NCBI GenBank assembly: GCA_020631735.1
Contig: CM036223.1
Coordinates: forward strand, 14,315,252 to 14,379,251
DNA from: Saccharum officinarum
Taxonomy: Eukaryota > Streptophyta > Magnoliopsida > Poales > Poaceae
Length of the DNA: 64,000 nucleotides
Direction: 5' to 3'
A program made the position numbers and the translations under genes. Of the stretch, positions 12,999 to 23,311 are shown one piece after another (position 1 is the stretch's first letter; each line of letters begins with the position of its first letter). A model generated the notes under the pieces. The model saw only the letters and a list, made by a program, of their open reading frames with translations. It had not been told where the DNA came from and searched no databases.

Positions 12999-13138
12999 TG
13001 TCTAGCTCGTTCATTTGTTTTTAATAGATGAGCAGCACTCGTGAAAACAATATAGGCAGGATCACCAAGACATGATCTACATGAGCAGTGAGATTCAACA
13101 ACCCTTCTCACCTCAGAAGCTTGAACACACTCTGTCTA
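12999..13138. repeat. Cluster-associated duplicated block, copy 1
   Basis: This stretch recurs at 13529-13658 and 22079-22221 (TGTCTAGCT-GTTC..., AGATGA-C, ACATGA-CTACATGAG). A minus-strand frame of 120 aa covers it but shows no known domain, and the other copies do not keep it open, so I do not call a gene. It lies 150-250 bp upstream of miR2118-like hairpins in all three places and marks the left part of the A-type duplication unit. A relative of its left neighbour (12780-12990) recurs at 21890-22050. Confidence 0.65.
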
Positions 13139-13340
13139 ACCCAACCGAAAGAATCAACATTGTCTTCAATATTATAGTATAAGGTCATCCGTCTTTACAA
13201 GTGTGCAAACAAGTGATGTTCTATTGAAATTACAAAAGTCCATCGGGCCAGGGGTCAGCTGACCGCACCAGTACGTATTGTTGCTGCCTCTCATCCCCGT
13301 CATCGGTGGCAACACAGAGTTATGCGGTGGCGACACTATG

Positions 13341-13514
13341 CCCGTATAAGGTAGATGGTACTTGGTACACTGACAAAACAGTTTTTGAAGCCCTATTCGC
13401 TTGAACTTATCAGCCCAGCTTATTAGCCATGATATAGTATTTTTCTCTCATAACAAAACAGCATCAGTCGCAAAAATCATTAGCCGAATAGCTCAGGCCT
13501 TGCATGCTCAAAAG
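13341..13514 (+). ncRNA. miR2118-like hairpin H1 (A type), split by a MITE
   Basis: The 5' arm CCCGTATAAGGTAGATGG...ACACTGACAAAAC (13341-13380) matches the 5' arms of the other A-type hairpins. A 107-bp MITE-like piece then interrupts, and GCCTTGCATGCTCAAAAG (13497-13514) resembles the end of the mature arm in H2 (GCCTCGCATGCCCAAGTG). The seed part of the mature arm is gone, so no miRNA can be made. Inference: an inactivated member of the cluster. Confidence 0.6.
13390..13496. mobile_element. Short MITE-like insertion in hairpin H1
   Basis: It starts GCCCTATTCGCTTGAACTTATCAGCC and ends ATTAGCCGAATAGCTCAG. The outer words CTATTCG and CGAATAG are complementary, as in the abundant grass family with CCTGTTCGCTT...AGCCGAACAGG ends. 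It has no coding capacity. The flanking duplication is not clear. It is about 107 bp. Confidence 0.6.
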
Positions 13515-13528
13515 AGTTACCCACCTGT

Positions 13529-13658
13529 TGTCTAGCTTGTTCTTTTGTCTTTTAATAGATGAGCAGCACTAGTGAAAATGAAGTGGCATGATCACCTAGA
13601 CACGAACTACATGAGAAGTGAGCTTCGACAACCTTTCTGACCTCAGAAGCTTGAACAC
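13529..13658. repeat. Cluster-associated duplicated block, copy 2
   Basis: Second copy of the block at 12999-13138, closely matching through TTAATAGATGAGCAGCACT and CTCAGAAGCTTGAACACA. It precedes hairpin H2 as copy 1 precedes H1, showing that the H1 and H2 units are tandem duplicates. Confidence 0.7.
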
Positions 13659-13773
13659 AATCAGACTCTGCAGAGTATCTTTGACCTCAGTTGTGTGATG
13701 ATGATCTCACTTCTGTCACATCCCCGTACCCTATGGCAACACCGAGTCATCTTGACACGGTGTCGACACTGAG

Positions 13774-13868
13774 CCCGTACAGGGCAGAGGGTACACTGAC
13801 AAAACACTTCTAGATCATTAGCTAGCAACATGGTCTCCTGATGCCTCGCATGCCCAAGTGTATGTATA
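13774..13868 (+). ncRNA. MIR2118: miR2118-like hairpin H2 (A type)
   Basis: The candidate mature arm at 13835-13856 contains TCCTGATGCCTCGCATGCCC. It differs from the grass miR2118 consensus (as remembered) at about three of 22 positions. The 5' arm at about 13777-13804 (GTACAGGGCAGAGGGTACACTGAC) pairs imperfectly with it, leaving a loop of about 30 nt. In grasses miR2118 is a 22-nt trigger that cuts non-coding PHAS RNAs in pre-meiotic anthers. The fold is checked by eye only. Expression is unknown. Confidence 0.72.
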
Positions 13869-14279
13869 TATATCTCCCTTGTTCCTTGGACAAATGAAAC
13901 ACCAAGGAGGGATTTCCGAGGAGCATAGGTAGAGTGACTAAGTTAGAAGGGTGACTCTCGCAAGAACCAACAAACTAGAACGTCTGTGACTCAGAGAGAA
14001 CTCTAACTTGTAAGATTTGTATTGCTTTTGTAGGCACACATTTTATAGGAGAGCTCGTAATTATAGTAACTTGTTGTGTCATGACGATAATGGCTGCATG
14101 TGCATTTTGTGCGGCATATTTCCTCAACTTCTCACATGCTCTGGCGCTACGGGCTACAGTTCACTTAATGTATACTATTATTCATATCGAATTCTTTATT
14201 TCATCCACCAATTTAATTGTACGAGACTGTACTGCCCTATAACTGCACATAGTGCGTTGTGAAAAATGATGATTTCTTT

Positions 14280-14990
14280 ATTTAACTGACCAATGAGACT
14301 ACCAGACCGCAATGCAGCACATGCGTTGTGAAAAATCTATTGCCTACAAAGAACCAACTATTTTAAGCCACGCCTAATGCACGGCGGACCGTAAATAAAG
14401 TAGGTATATGCACACGCACAACCTTTTTAGGCATGTTTTTATTATTTTTTCTATCCAAATTCACATCATGTTCCAAAAATATTGATGAATATCCGCTATT
14501 ATCAATATTCATGAATTTGGATATTTACAATGCATTAAAATATCTTTAGCTACAAGTAATTAATATGCAGACCGTAGGATCAGAACCCTGTAACTCTAAT
14601 AACAATGCATACCCGACCACTAATCACAATCTCTGCTGGCCCCTAATCAAAACCCTTACCAAACTCCTAATCACAACCTTATTGCCCTAAAGATAACCCC
14701 AGTGCAGCTATAATCATGTAATCCTTAATGGCCCCTAGGCCCTAATCACAACACACTTTCTGAGTCTTCGAAAAATATTGTCGAACTAAGATCTTGTTTT
14801 AAAGTTGATGTCAAAACAAATATAACCGTGATTATATTTTAATTTTGATGCTCGGTTTAGGAACGAAGGAACTTTTAGTTGTTGAGTTTTGCTTTTTTGG
14901 ACAGACGAATGGAATAGCAGTGAGCTTCAAGCGAATGTTCTATGTTGGTTGGTTCCCCTTCATGTGGACCCCATCAGCAGAGTGGACTAG
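14280..14990. other. AT-rich spacer between A unit H2 and decayed B unit
   Basis: No open frame of note. It includes the B-unit upstream block with repeated CTAATCACAA words (14620-14750), seen again near 18340, 23290 and 35120, so it is the degenerate start of a B-type unit. There is no other recognised element. Confidence 0.5.
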
Positions 14991-15300
14991 ATAGTCGCAT
15001 GCATTTTTTTTGCATCGATCATTAGCTGACGTCTAGGCAATATTATTATTTGTTTTGAGCAACTAAAGATGATGTTATTGCCAAAGTTGTAGTCACTATA
15101 GCAGCTGCATCCGATCCGGATCCAGTTAAGAATGAGGCAATGGTTGCACCTCTCACGAGTCATGATCCATGCGTCTTGTTTGTGAGGATGTAACTCCTGG
15201 GTGGTGTTGTTGCTCTTATATAGACAACGCACGGTGTCACGGGAGCCAATTAACCTTGCTTTGCACCAGAGGCATTCGAGTACATATTAGCATCCTGTGG
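14990..15300 (+). pseudogene. Decayed B-type unit without hairpin
   Basis: The flanks match B units: CAGCAGAGTGG upstream, and CTCTTATATAGAC (15214-15226) with AACCTTGCTTTGCACCAGAGGC downstream. The hairpin core present in H5, H7 and H12 is absent or too diverged to see. It occupies the B position between H2 and H3, so the A-B order of the cluster extends here. Confidence 0.5.
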
Positions 15301-15906
15301 TATATATGGTGAGTCACAACACATAACAACCAGGAAAGCTACAAATAAGGCTGCGAGCGCATACATTCACTAAGTTAAATTAGTGCAGTTCATTTATTAT
15401 AGTGTAACAAATCATCCATGTTCAATTACAGAACCCGTCAATCAGTTGCTATGACTGATTTATTTAACTGTTTCATGGTTTCATTGTTATTTAGTTCCTC
15501 AGATGTTAGTCAATTATGATCAAGTAGGCTAATTGAATATGGTTAGAGCACAAGAAATTTCTGTCTACCTTGAGATCTAGAAATATTGGACTTGTATGTA
15601 CCATTTTAATTATATGCTTCTGGCCTGGATGACTAGTACATTGATGTGTTGTTTTTAAGTATGCAGATAACCATGGCTTTCAACTGCATCAACCAGACCA
15701 TATATCTATGCCCAGTTGCCCACCCAGGGTATGACTGCCATAGTTTGTTCAGATCAAACGGGTTTGCTACCCATGAGAAATGAATTAAAATTCTGATCTC
15801 AAGAAAGCAAAGCCATATGGGAGTAAGATTTCCAGCACAAGAGATTATCTGAATTTCTTGTCAAAAGCCTGATTACATTTGAAGGATCAATACTACCTTA
15901 TGGTAC

Positions 15907-15913
15907 TATAAAT
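15907..15913 (+). promoter_or_regulatory. Candidate TATA box upstream of H3
   Basis: TATAAAT lies in a segment conserved between the A units. The same word is at 31682 before H9 and TTTATAAT is at 17648 before H4. In H4 and H9 it lies 130-170 bp before the 5' arm, a plausible spacing for a pri-miRNA promoter. Motif and conservation only. Confidence 0.4.
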
Positions 15914-16098
15914 GCTTGTCCTCTTTTGTAGTTCTGTTGGGATCAGCCATTAATTGGTATTAGCCTCATAATCCATGACCCTTGAGCTAGCATGGCATGG
16001 CAAATCTTCCTCGAGCATGCGCACGCTCTCTCTGCAGAGAATCTTCATCTCACTACTGTATATGTATGATCAGCTCACCATGCATGATTGTAGTTCGT

Positions 16099-16140
16099 TG
16101 GGCCACAACACCTTCCCCTGATGCCTCGCACTCGCAGGCC
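16099..16140 (+). pseudogene. miR2118-like locus H3 (A type), 5' arm deleted
   Basis: The mature-arm match is at 16115-16136 (core CCCTGATGCCTCGCACTCGC). Compared with H9, the sequence jumps from ...GATTGTAGTTCG straight to TTGGGCCACAACACC, losing the segment GGCAACACTGAG...CTGACAAAA that forms the 5' arm in other copies. Without it no stable hairpin is visible, so this is probably not processed. Confidence 0.6.
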
Positions 16141-16664
16141 AGCCAGCCCATGATGTCTCACACGGAGAAAAGGAATGAAGAGAGATTTAATTCCAAGGTG
16201 TGTAGCCATGTAGAGTAGTAGCTAAGTGCCTAAGCTAGTGAGCGAGAAGGTACAGTAGAACATTTGTGACTTGAGAGAGCTCTAACTTGTATTGTAAGCT
16301 TTGTTTTGATTTTTTCGTAGGCACACATTTTATTTAGAAGAAGAGTTAATTATTAATTACCATGATGTGTCATGGCATGAGAGAGGTACACGTGCAGCAT
16401 CTAGTGAAATAGCCAACCAGCCAGCCACAACACACATACAAACGGATTCATTCAGTGCGGCATATTTCCTCCACTGCACACACTGTCGAGCGTTACAGCT
16501 AGCTCACTTAATATTCATACCGAATTATGTATTAATTTCACAGACTAATGTGAGAGGACTGTACTGCACATATACAGGGCATTGCCAGAAAGCTAACCCT
16601 TATGAAGAACCAAGCTCTTTGGGGGTTGGGGGTGCAGAACACACAAACATTCTAATGCTAGCGA

Positions 16665-16838
16665 TGTTGACTTTTGCTGCTTTTATCAGGATGACAACGG
16701 TTTTAGCTGAGCTGCGAAGTATTATTTCTCCATTCCAAGATCATGGCAGTGATCCCAGTCCCATTGGCAATTGCACAGCAGTAAGTAACAATTAATAGGA
16801 TTTATACTGATGACAAGGACTTTGGTCGAGTTGCAAAA

Positions 16839-16873
<35 letters not shown>

Positions 16874-16930
16874 TCATGATAATATAATATAATCCATGTT
16901 GCGAAGCTCTCTAAGTAACAATAATTTATA
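16665..16930. repeat. Degenerate local tandem repeat (GATGACAA..TTTGGC/TGAG unit)
   Basis: A unit of about 100-130 bp with GATGACAA, TTTAGCTGAG, GCGAAGTAT, GATCATG and GTAACAATTAATAGGA occurs twice here and at least twice more at 32465-32790, downstream of H9. It belongs to the tail of the long A-type duplication unit. Confidence 0.55.
16841..16870. repeat. (TC)15 microsatellite
   Basis: Thirty uninterrupted bases of TC lie inside the local repeat above. The paralogous place near 32740 has only TTTTCTCTAA, so the expansion is specific to this copy. Confidence 0.97.
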
Positions 16931-17647
16931 GGAATAAATCGTTCATCTATTCTTTAATAATAATCTCTTGTTATTTGTCTGCGGTACTCTAAAGTGAAGA
17001 CCATGAGGATGCTCAAGATGAACGTGCATCTCATCATTTGCAAGGCAGGGGCACATATAAAGGCCATCCAAAGGGAATGGAGTGTGGATACTGTTTGTGC
17101 ACTGATGTGTGCTCACGGTGTCTACCTGTAAGGATGCATGATTCACATGTTAACTACGTCTTTAATGATACAGTGATACATTTCTATGGGATAGTTCAAG
17201 TTTCATTTCTTATTTAGTATCTATATGTTAGTTATATATGATAAAGTAGGCTTATTTGAACATGGTCAGAATGAAACAAATTTCTGTCTACCTAGGGATC
17301 TAGCTAGAAATATTGGACTCAAGTATATATTACCAGATTATATTCTTCTAGACAATTAGTGCATTGATTTGTTATTTTTCAATAGGCAGATAAACATGGC
17401 TTTTAACTGCATCAACTAGATCATGTACAGCTATGCCCAGCCTGGGTATGATGGAAATATTTTCTGATCCACTCGGAATGGATAAATGGGGCTGGTTAGG
17501 CATATGAAATAGTAGCTAGGAAAACCATATGAGAGTAGCTAGGACTGCCAGCACCAAAGTTTATCTGAATTTCTGAGCCTCATTACATTTGAATGAATAC
17601 TGCCCCATTGCTAGTGTGGTCTCTGCATTTGACCATTATAGTACTCT

Positions 17648-17654
17648 TTATAAT
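17648..17654 (+). promoter_or_regulatory. Candidate TATA box upstream of H4
   Basis: TTTATAAT lies about 130 bp before the H4 5' arm and is paralogous to the TATAAAT words at 15907 and 31682. Motif and position only. Confidence 0.35.
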
Positions 17655-17780
17655 TCTGTTGGGTTCAGCTCTTGCTAGTCTAGTATGAGAATCCGCAACC
17701 ATTGGACATGTGGCCAAGCGCGCGATCTCTCTACAGAGTACCTTGATCGAGCCTAGAAGCCCAGTGGCAACACAACTGAG

Positions 17781-17874
17781 CCTATACAAGGAAGATGCTG
17801 CACTGAAGAAACGCAATGGCATCGTACGCTATCAACATTGTTTCCTGATGCCTCACATGCCCATGTGTACGTAT
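17781..17874 (+). ncRNA. MIR2118: miR2118-like hairpin H4 (A type), best mature-arm match
   Basis: The mature arm at 17842-17863 contains TTCCTGATGCCTCACATGCC. It starts with U in RNA and matches the remembered grass consensus at about 20 of 22 positions. The 5' arm at about 17786-17809 (AAGGAAGATGCTGCACTGAAG) pairs with it. The inner stem GAAACGCAATG / CATTGTTTC closes over a loop of about 17 nt. This is the most convincing A-type candidate. Expression and exact ends are untested. Confidence 0.78.
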
Positions 17875-18286
17875 CTCCTATATCCCATGGAGATAAAAAA
17901 AATGAAAGATTGATCCATGGGGCCTAAGTGCCTAATTGCCAAAGTGAGAAGAGTGACCCTTGTGAGAAGGTAGGGAGAGAAGGTTTGCAACTTGATAGTG
18001 CTCCAACTTCTAAACTTTGTCTTGCTCTTATACAAGCGCATTTTCCATGGGAGATCATACTTAACTTGATCTGTCATAGCACCAGAGGTGCATCAATGGG
18101 CAGTGCATTTAGTGTGGCATATTTGCTCAGCTTTTACACATGATCGGGCACTACAACTCATTTAAGTTCATATTGAATTCTTAATATATTATTGCAACTA
18201 ACATGACTTTCTTCTTGGTCACATTTTTGTTTCTACCTGAAAAGTAGAGCGGACCAAGGACAGTGGTGATCAACAGTGGGACACAT

Positions 18287-18344
18287 GATCTGTGCAAATG
18301 GTAGGGCCAGAACCAGATCTGTGCAAATGGTAGGGCCAGAACCA
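18287..18344. repeat. Perfect 29-bp tandem duplication
   Basis: Two consecutive copies of a 29-bp unit beginning GATCTGTGCAAATGG and ending GCCAGAACCA (18287-18315 and 18316-18344). It lies in the upstream part of the H5 B unit. The equivalent place in the H12 unit has one copy. Confidence 0.95.
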
Positions 18345-18363
18345 GAAACCCTAATCACAATGC

Positions 18364-18369
18364 CACGTG
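18364..18369. promoter_or_regulatory. G-box CACGTG in the B unit of H5
   Basis: CACGTG in the context AATGCCACGTGATCCCTTAT, conserved at 23306 and 35139 in the other B units at about 630-780 bp before the mature arm. It is a possible bHLH/bZIP site. Conservation may simply reflect recent duplication. Confidence 0.4.
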
Positions 18370-18942
18370 ATCCCTTATCAATCACACACCTAATCACAAC
18401 CCCATTGATGCGAAACACAACCCAGATGCAGCACTTTCTGATTTTTTGAATTTTTTTGATCGAAACATGGTCTTTAAAGTCGATGTCAAAGTACACATAA
18501 CAACATTTACATCTTGATGCTTGTTAAAAACTAGAGATTATTCGAAGTTTTTGAAACCCATTTTTTACAGACAAGAATATGCGAGCTCTCCACATACAGG
18601 GGCATTCACACTGATGGTCAGTTCCCGTGTCGCGTGAATTGCCTGTCGCACCACACTTTTGGTCTCTTTCCATCACGCGCTAACACCATCTGATGCATGG
18701 TGGTCCACCCATGCAAGCAGCGTACTGTGCGCAAGTTTTTGCCTAGTTTTAAAAGAGTCAACTCTTTGGTTGCACCTCCTGCAGTCCATCTTATCTTTGA
18801 CCTAGGACATAGGTCTTCATTGTTTCCAACAAAAATAGTGCCATCATCTGACATCTGGACAGCTTGGATTGCTGCACATTGTTGGTGATGCTCCCGGCCG
18901 CCTCTACAGTAGGTTTTGTAGTACAGTAGTCTGATCAGACAA

Positions 18943-19014
18943 TGCACAAGGAAGAGTTGCATGGAACATTGCTCAACAGCTAGCACCATCTCCTGATGCC
19001 ACGCACTCCTATAG
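18943..19014 (+). ncRNA. MIR2118: miR2118-like hairpin H5 (B type)
   Basis: The mature arm at 18990-19011 contains TCCTGATGCCACGCACTCCT and keeps the CTCCTA end of the grass family. The 5' arm at 18948-18969 (AAGGAAGAGTTGCATGGAAC) pairs along most of its length, with a loop of about 20 nt around GCTCAACAGC. The compact hairpin distinguishes type B from the longer-looped type A. Downstream at 19161 is a TATATA word on which the minus strand also has a good TATA box. Confidence 0.75.
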
Positions 19015-19160
19015 GCCAACGTCTACCTCCCAAAATGTATGGAACCATGTAGGTGATGTTGTGACGAACTGATGATAGATGATGGGAGGATACACAACTT
19101 CTGATCACGAGTAGCTAAGCCTTTGTGACTCAATGAAGTTGCAAACTTCGTAGTTTTGGT

Positions 19161-19170
19161 CTTATATAGA
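19161..19170 (-). promoter_or_regulatory. Antisense TATA-like word after H5
   Basis: CTTATATAGA reads TCTATATAAG on the minus strand, a strong plant TATA form. The word recurs at 15214-15226, 24257-24270 and 35970-35980, each 140-190 bp downstream of the B hairpin position. It could drive antisense transcription through the hairpin, or be a relic. Confidence 0.35.
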
Positions 19171-19604
19171 GGACATATAGTGTTCAATTGTTCATGGGAT
19201 CCCATTATAACCTTGATCTGCGCCAGAGGCACACAAGTAAAAGTAGCATTTATAGAAAATCACACAATAACCAGCAACCCAAGGCTGCAAGAGCATACAT
19301 TCAGCAAATACTACAACTCATTTATAGTGTAACAGGTCCATTGTTTATTGCTCTTTCAAAAAAAATTGTTGATGTAAAACGAAGTTACAATTATTGCCTG
19401 TTGGTAGGACGTACACAATGCAGACCAAGAAAGACAAATGAAATCTGAAAAAAGCCCATAGCATTAGGAAAGTAACTGAGTAGATAGTGCACATTCTTTA
19501 TAGACATGGCATTATCATTATTACATATTGCTGATTGCCTTTGCAAAAGAAGCTTATGTATCTGATATTATCGATATCCATGAAGAATAAATGGTCTTTT
19601 TGAT

Positions 19605-19750
19605 ACAAAGAGCTCATTGTTAGCTAACTAAAAATTAGCTCTAACTCATCTAAATAGGAGGGCTAATAGGTAGACTAATTTTTTATCCAAGATTATAACT
19701 AGTTGTTAGCCAACTAGTTGGCCAACCTCAGCTAATTTAGGCTAGCTAGT
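19605..19750. mobile_element. AT-rich MITE-like block (AGCTAA/TTAGCT rich)
   Basis: It is dense in GTTAGC, TTAGCT, CTAGTTGTTAGCC and AGCTAATT words in both orientations, with relatives at 22940-23115 and 37600-37845. This fits a non-coding foldback family common in grasses. The borders are not defined because no clean target duplication is visible. Confidence 0.45.
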
Positions 19751-19752
19751 TT

Positions 19753-20230
19753 CACTACACCAAAACAACACAAAGGAGATACCTTAATAAGTGATATGGA
19801 ATTGAAACGTGTCACTAATGTAAAATCAGTGACTCGGGTAAACAAAACACGTCACTCAGGAGGTGTCACCCATGGCTAGAAAACAAAATGAGTCACTAAT
19901 AATAAGCTACCAGAGGCTCTTTCTAACTAAACACATGACTCATAACAGGAAATTTTATCATAGACTTGTTGAGATGAAACGTGTCACTCAGTCGAGCTCG
20001 GACCTGAAAAAAATTACCAAATCTGATGAATTGGGGAGTCCAAGTCTGGACTCAGTTCAGCAGTCCCCCGTCCCCTCTCTCGCCTCCTCACCTCCACGCC
20101 ACCCAGTAGACGTAGCTGCAGCTGCTGCTGCACACTACAGGCTGCTGTTCTCCAAGCTGCTGCAGCCTGCAGCTGCAGCAGCAGCCCCACAACTAACCCT
20201 AGCGAGCACTGCCAATAACTAAAGAAAAAA
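19753..20230 (+). mobile_element. CACTA transposon, 5' terminal part
   Basis: It begins CACTACACCAAAACAACAC and continues with many subterminal words around CGTGTCACT / GTGACTC / GTCACTCAG, the pattern of CACTA-element ends. From about 20100 there is a CTG/CAG-rich run (GCAGCTGCTGCTGCA). No transposase frame and no matching TAGTG 3' end were found, so it is probably a non-autonomous or truncated copy. The right limit given is where the recognisable repeats stop. Confidence 0.6.
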
Positions 20231-20790
20231 ATACATTCTGACCACAGCTTAAATAGTTTGGTGATTCCAGTAAAATTGCTTCTACGACAGGGAAGGGAAA
20301 TGGGAATCCCCCACCGCCGGTGGACAGAGTGATCAATGGCGGCGCCAGTGTGTGCTTACTGTGTTCGATTGAGCTCTAGCTCGCCAGGGATCAAATGTCC
20401 AGTTCGGCAGCGGGTTTCCAATATTTTCCTCGAAATGAAAATGTCTTTCAAAATTGCCGCTTTTCTCGTTTGTGCGGATTGCAATATTCATATGTTAGCA
20501 CTTTCTCTCTCTCTCTTTCTCCTGTGAAGACCGTGAGGAAAATTCATATTGGTTACAGTTACAGCTATAGTTTCTTTCTGCTGAATCTCTTGACTCTACT
20601 TTCCTTTCTTTGAACATGTTCTGTACCAAAGTTTGGCTTGAATTCTTAAGAAAAGATGGCTTTTCTTTGACAGGTAATGAAAAACAATAATTGTTTTCAC
20701 CCAACTTATTACTAAGCCCGCTTAGATGCATTTTTATTGAGCAGCCACGGAATTATCTTTCCAACTTCTTCACATTATAGTACAGTACAC
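20231..20790. other. Unassigned spacer
   Basis: Mixed-composition DNA with short frames only, a CT-rich stretch (20503-20522) and no recognised motif. It may belong to the interior of the CACTA element that starts at 19753. Confidence 0.4.
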
Positions 20791-20799
20791 TGTGCGAAG

Positions 20800-21420
20800 C
20801 TTTCATGACGCTGTGCAATTATCTTTCTGGAATTACCTTAGCAATTACAATAAACCAGAAAGAGGGGACAAGATAGTTGGTGCTTGCTACAATGATACAT
20901 CAAATTATCGAGCCATGACCGTTCCAAGGATGGGGGTCTTCATTGGTCAAATAATTTATTCCCCGTTATCAGAGATCCAGAGGGGCATTACTTCGTATTG
21001 ATTGTTACAGATTACTTTACAAGGTGAGCTAAATGCTGTGGCACATAAGGAGTTAATTGTTAAGCTGCGGCAAGTAACAAGACTTTGTGAGGATATGTAT
21101 GTATTTTTGTTCCCCTTGTTTTTAATAAAATTTCCAGTAGGGTTTAAACCCCTCCTGTTTCATAAAAAAAAGTAAGGAAAGTAACAAGACTTTGGTCAAA
21201 CTTATCAAAAAGAAAATTGAGGACATTACTAGCACATGGAAAAAGGCTCATGTTGCCTGAACATACAACAAGAAAGATGAAAATAAAGCTACAAGTCCGG
21301 CAAGTGATCTCCAAGTTGGGAAGGTCCTTATGAAGTGATCAAAGTAGCTTTTGAGAATTCATATATCCTAGAGACATTACAAAGTCAGTCTCTCAAGAGT
21401 ATTTAAGTACATAGCAAAAA
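20800..21420 (+). pseudogene. Decayed Ty3/Gypsy fragment with integrase C-terminus
   Basis: At about 21313-21405 the + strand reads WEGPYEVIKVAFENSYIL followed by ETLQSQSLKSI and a stop. The WEGPYEV-K motif is the C-terminal core of Gypsy-type integrases, which binds DNA non-specifically next to the chromodomain position. Upstream frames are broken and no catalytic core is visible. The section 20800-21000 (SPLSEIQRG) is of unknown origin and repeats a CAATTACAA-AAACCAGAAAGAGG word at 21600. A short LINE tail interrupts it at 21088. Confidence 0.6.
21088..21178 (+). mobile_element. 91-bp 5'-truncated LINE with 16-bp target duplication
   Basis: The insertion ends TTTCCAGTAGGG...CCCTCCTGTTTCATAAAAAAA, a standard plant LINE 3' tail. 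It is flanked by AAGTAACAAGACTTTG at 21072-21087 and 21179-21194, a perfect 16-bp direct repeat as made by target-primed reverse transcription. Extreme 5' truncation. Confidence 0.88.
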
Positions 21421-21471
21421 GTGATCTAGAAAAGCCAAAACGTCTTAAAATATAATTTAGAATGGAGGGAG
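21400..21471. mobile_element. Half of a Stowaway-like MITE
   Basis: The sequence GCCAAAACGTCTTAAAATA ends in AATGGAGGGAG followed by TA. This is the right half of the grass Stowaway (Tc1/mariner) family whose ends read CTCCCTCC. The left half is missing. Confidence 0.75.
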
Positions 21472-21860
21472 TAAGACACTAAGACACTGCAGATATTCCA
21501 TTAAAAAAAAGGAAACAGTAGTACATCAGTCTGAAGAAGCCTTCTTGGACTATAGATATACATGAACTCAGGACCAGTTGCAAGCATTCAGGAACCTTAG
21601 CAATTACAAGAAACCAGAAAGAGGAAGAGATAGCTGCAGTTATTATTAGCTAGCTAGATCCTTATGTTAATAAGGCTGGACCATGTTTAGCTATTGATCT
21701 TTTTTCTACACATTGTTTATTTGCCTGATATATGCTAGAGGCCACACTGTCGAACTTGGTTGGGCACCACCATACCAGGGGAGTGCCAATTTCTAGACGG
21801 TTTGCTTTCCTTGTTCAAATTTCAATCCAGTTTTTTACTGTTTGCTGCTGATCATCAATT
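21472..21860. other. Unassigned spacer before unit H6
   Basis: No frame or motif of interest. It contains one more copy of the CAATTACAAGAAACCAGAAAGAGG-type word seen at 20830, suggesting a small local duplication. Confidence 0.4.
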
Positions 21861-22078
21861 GCAAACAGATATGATCCTGCTAGCAGGACCTGATCCAGAA
21901 TTTGAGATGTTAATCCTGCTCCACCAAATCGATAATTAATTTTCATGGCTTCGTGGAGAAAACATCTGCCATTTTTGGCTCGCATAATAGATGATACATT
22001 CTCTGTTTTATGAAGGTGTTGTTGCACTATATATGTATTACCCTTTGAATCAGCAAAAGTGTGTGTCTGCTCACCGAT

Positions 22079-22221
22079 TGTCTAGCTTGTTCTTTTTTTT
22101 TCAAAAGATAGATGAACGTCGCTTGTGAAAACAATACGAAGTGGTAGGATAGCCAAGACATGAACTACATGAGCGTTGAGATTCCACAACCTTTCTCATA
22201 AACTTGAGCACTCTCTGTCTG
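22079..22221. repeat. Cluster-associated duplicated block, copy 3
   Basis: Third copy of the block at 12999-13138, here before hairpin H6. Together with 21890-22050 it shows that the H6 unit derives from the same ancestor as the H1/H2 units. Confidence 0.65.
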
Positions 22222-22333
22222 TAGGTTATCATTCATCTCGCTTGTTTGATCGCACTATGTATGATAGGAGCGAACATCATCACAGCAGCTTCCCTTGTGG
22301 CAACACTGAGTGATGCCGTGGTGGCACTCGGCC

Positions 22334-22424
22334 GGTACAAGGCAGATGGTATACTAACAAAATGCTTCTGGATACTTGGCCGACAACATGGTCTCCTGAT
22401 GCCTCGCATGGTCAAGTGTATGTA
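22334..22424 (+). ncRNA. MIR2118: miR2118-like hairpin H6 (A type)
   Basis: The mature arm at 22393-22414 contains TCCTGATGCCTCGCATGG; its last bases (GGTCA) depart from the family's CCCA/CCTA end. The 5' arm GTACAAGGCAGATGGTATACTAAC pairs less well than in H4. It is possibly weakly processed. Confidence 0.6.
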
Positions 22425-22939
22425 TTTGTCTCCCATGTCCAATGGACAAATGGAAGACCAAGGAGAGGGATGTCCGAGGGACGTAGTAGAGGAACTATGC
22501 GAGAAGGGTGACCCTTGCCAGAAGCAAGAAAGGTAGAACGTCTGTACTCAAGAGAGCGCTAACTTGTGTCACGACGCTATATATAGAGGTACTCCTACAT
22601 GGGGAGCATGAGCATCCATCATATAGTGAAATAATTGACGAAGGAGCCAGCCACACAACGCACACATGATGCATTTAATTAGTGTGGCATATGTGCTCCA
22701 TTTGCATTGGCACATGGTCAGGCTCTACGGGTTACAGCTACTTAGTATATTATTGGTACCAAATTCTTTATTTAACCGACCAATGTTTAATTATGTACTG
22801 CACATAGTGCATTGTGAAAAATCTAATGCCTACAAAAAAAAACCAACCTTTTAAAGACACACCTAATGCACTGCGGTCGGCGGGCCATACATAAAGTAGG
22901 CTATGCACACGCACAACCTTTTTAATTGGATACAAAGAT

Positions 22940-23115
22940 AATTACTAGCTAGCTAAAATTTAACTCTAGTGCATCCAAACAGTAGAGCTAATAGATAAGT
23001 TAATTTTTTAGCAAGTCTTCAACTAGTTGTTAGCCTACTAGTAAGCCAATAACCATAGTTAATTTGGGCTAATTTTTAGCCCAAACTAGTAACTAGCTAT
23101 GAGTATCAAACATGC
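22940..23115. mobile_element. AT-rich MITE-like block
   Basis: Same word content as 19605-19750 (ACTAGTTGTTAGCC, GCTAATTTTTAGCCC). It lies in the spacer between the H6 and H7 units. Borders uncertain. Confidence 0.4.
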
Positions 23116-23270
23116 TCTTAATTTGTTTTTTTTTTGTTTCTTACAAGAAGTAGACTGGACCGTGGACACATGATCCATGCAAACCGTACTATGTGTATCA
23201 AACAGGCTCTTAATATTTTTTTTTGTTTCTTACAAGAAGTAGGCTGGACCGTGGACACATGATCCGTACT
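23116..23270. repeat. Local duplication of about 85 bp
   Basis: The stretch TTTTTGTTTCTTACAAGAAGTAG-CTGGACCGTGGACACATGATCC occurs twice, about 84 bp apart, each preceded by ATCAAAC-GGCTCTTAAT-like sequence and a T-run. It is in the upstream part of the H7 B unit. Confidence 0.85.
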
Positions 23271-23305
23271 GTAACGTAGGACCAGAAACCATAATCACAC
23301 AATGC

Positions 23306-23311
23306 CACGTG
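23306..23311. promoter_or_regulatory. G-box CACGTG in the B unit of H7
   Basis: Same context as 18364 (AATGCCACGTGATCCCTTATC). See the H5 entry for interpretation. Confidence 0.4.

Noticed and set aside
12749..13111. 120-aa minus-strand frame
   Set aside because: The paralogous blocks at 13529 and 22079 do not keep it open and no domain is seen.
16367..16795. 142-aa frame after H3
   Set aside because: It lies in the A-unit tail; the paralogous stretch near 32160-32600 is not open in the same way. Likely noncoding.
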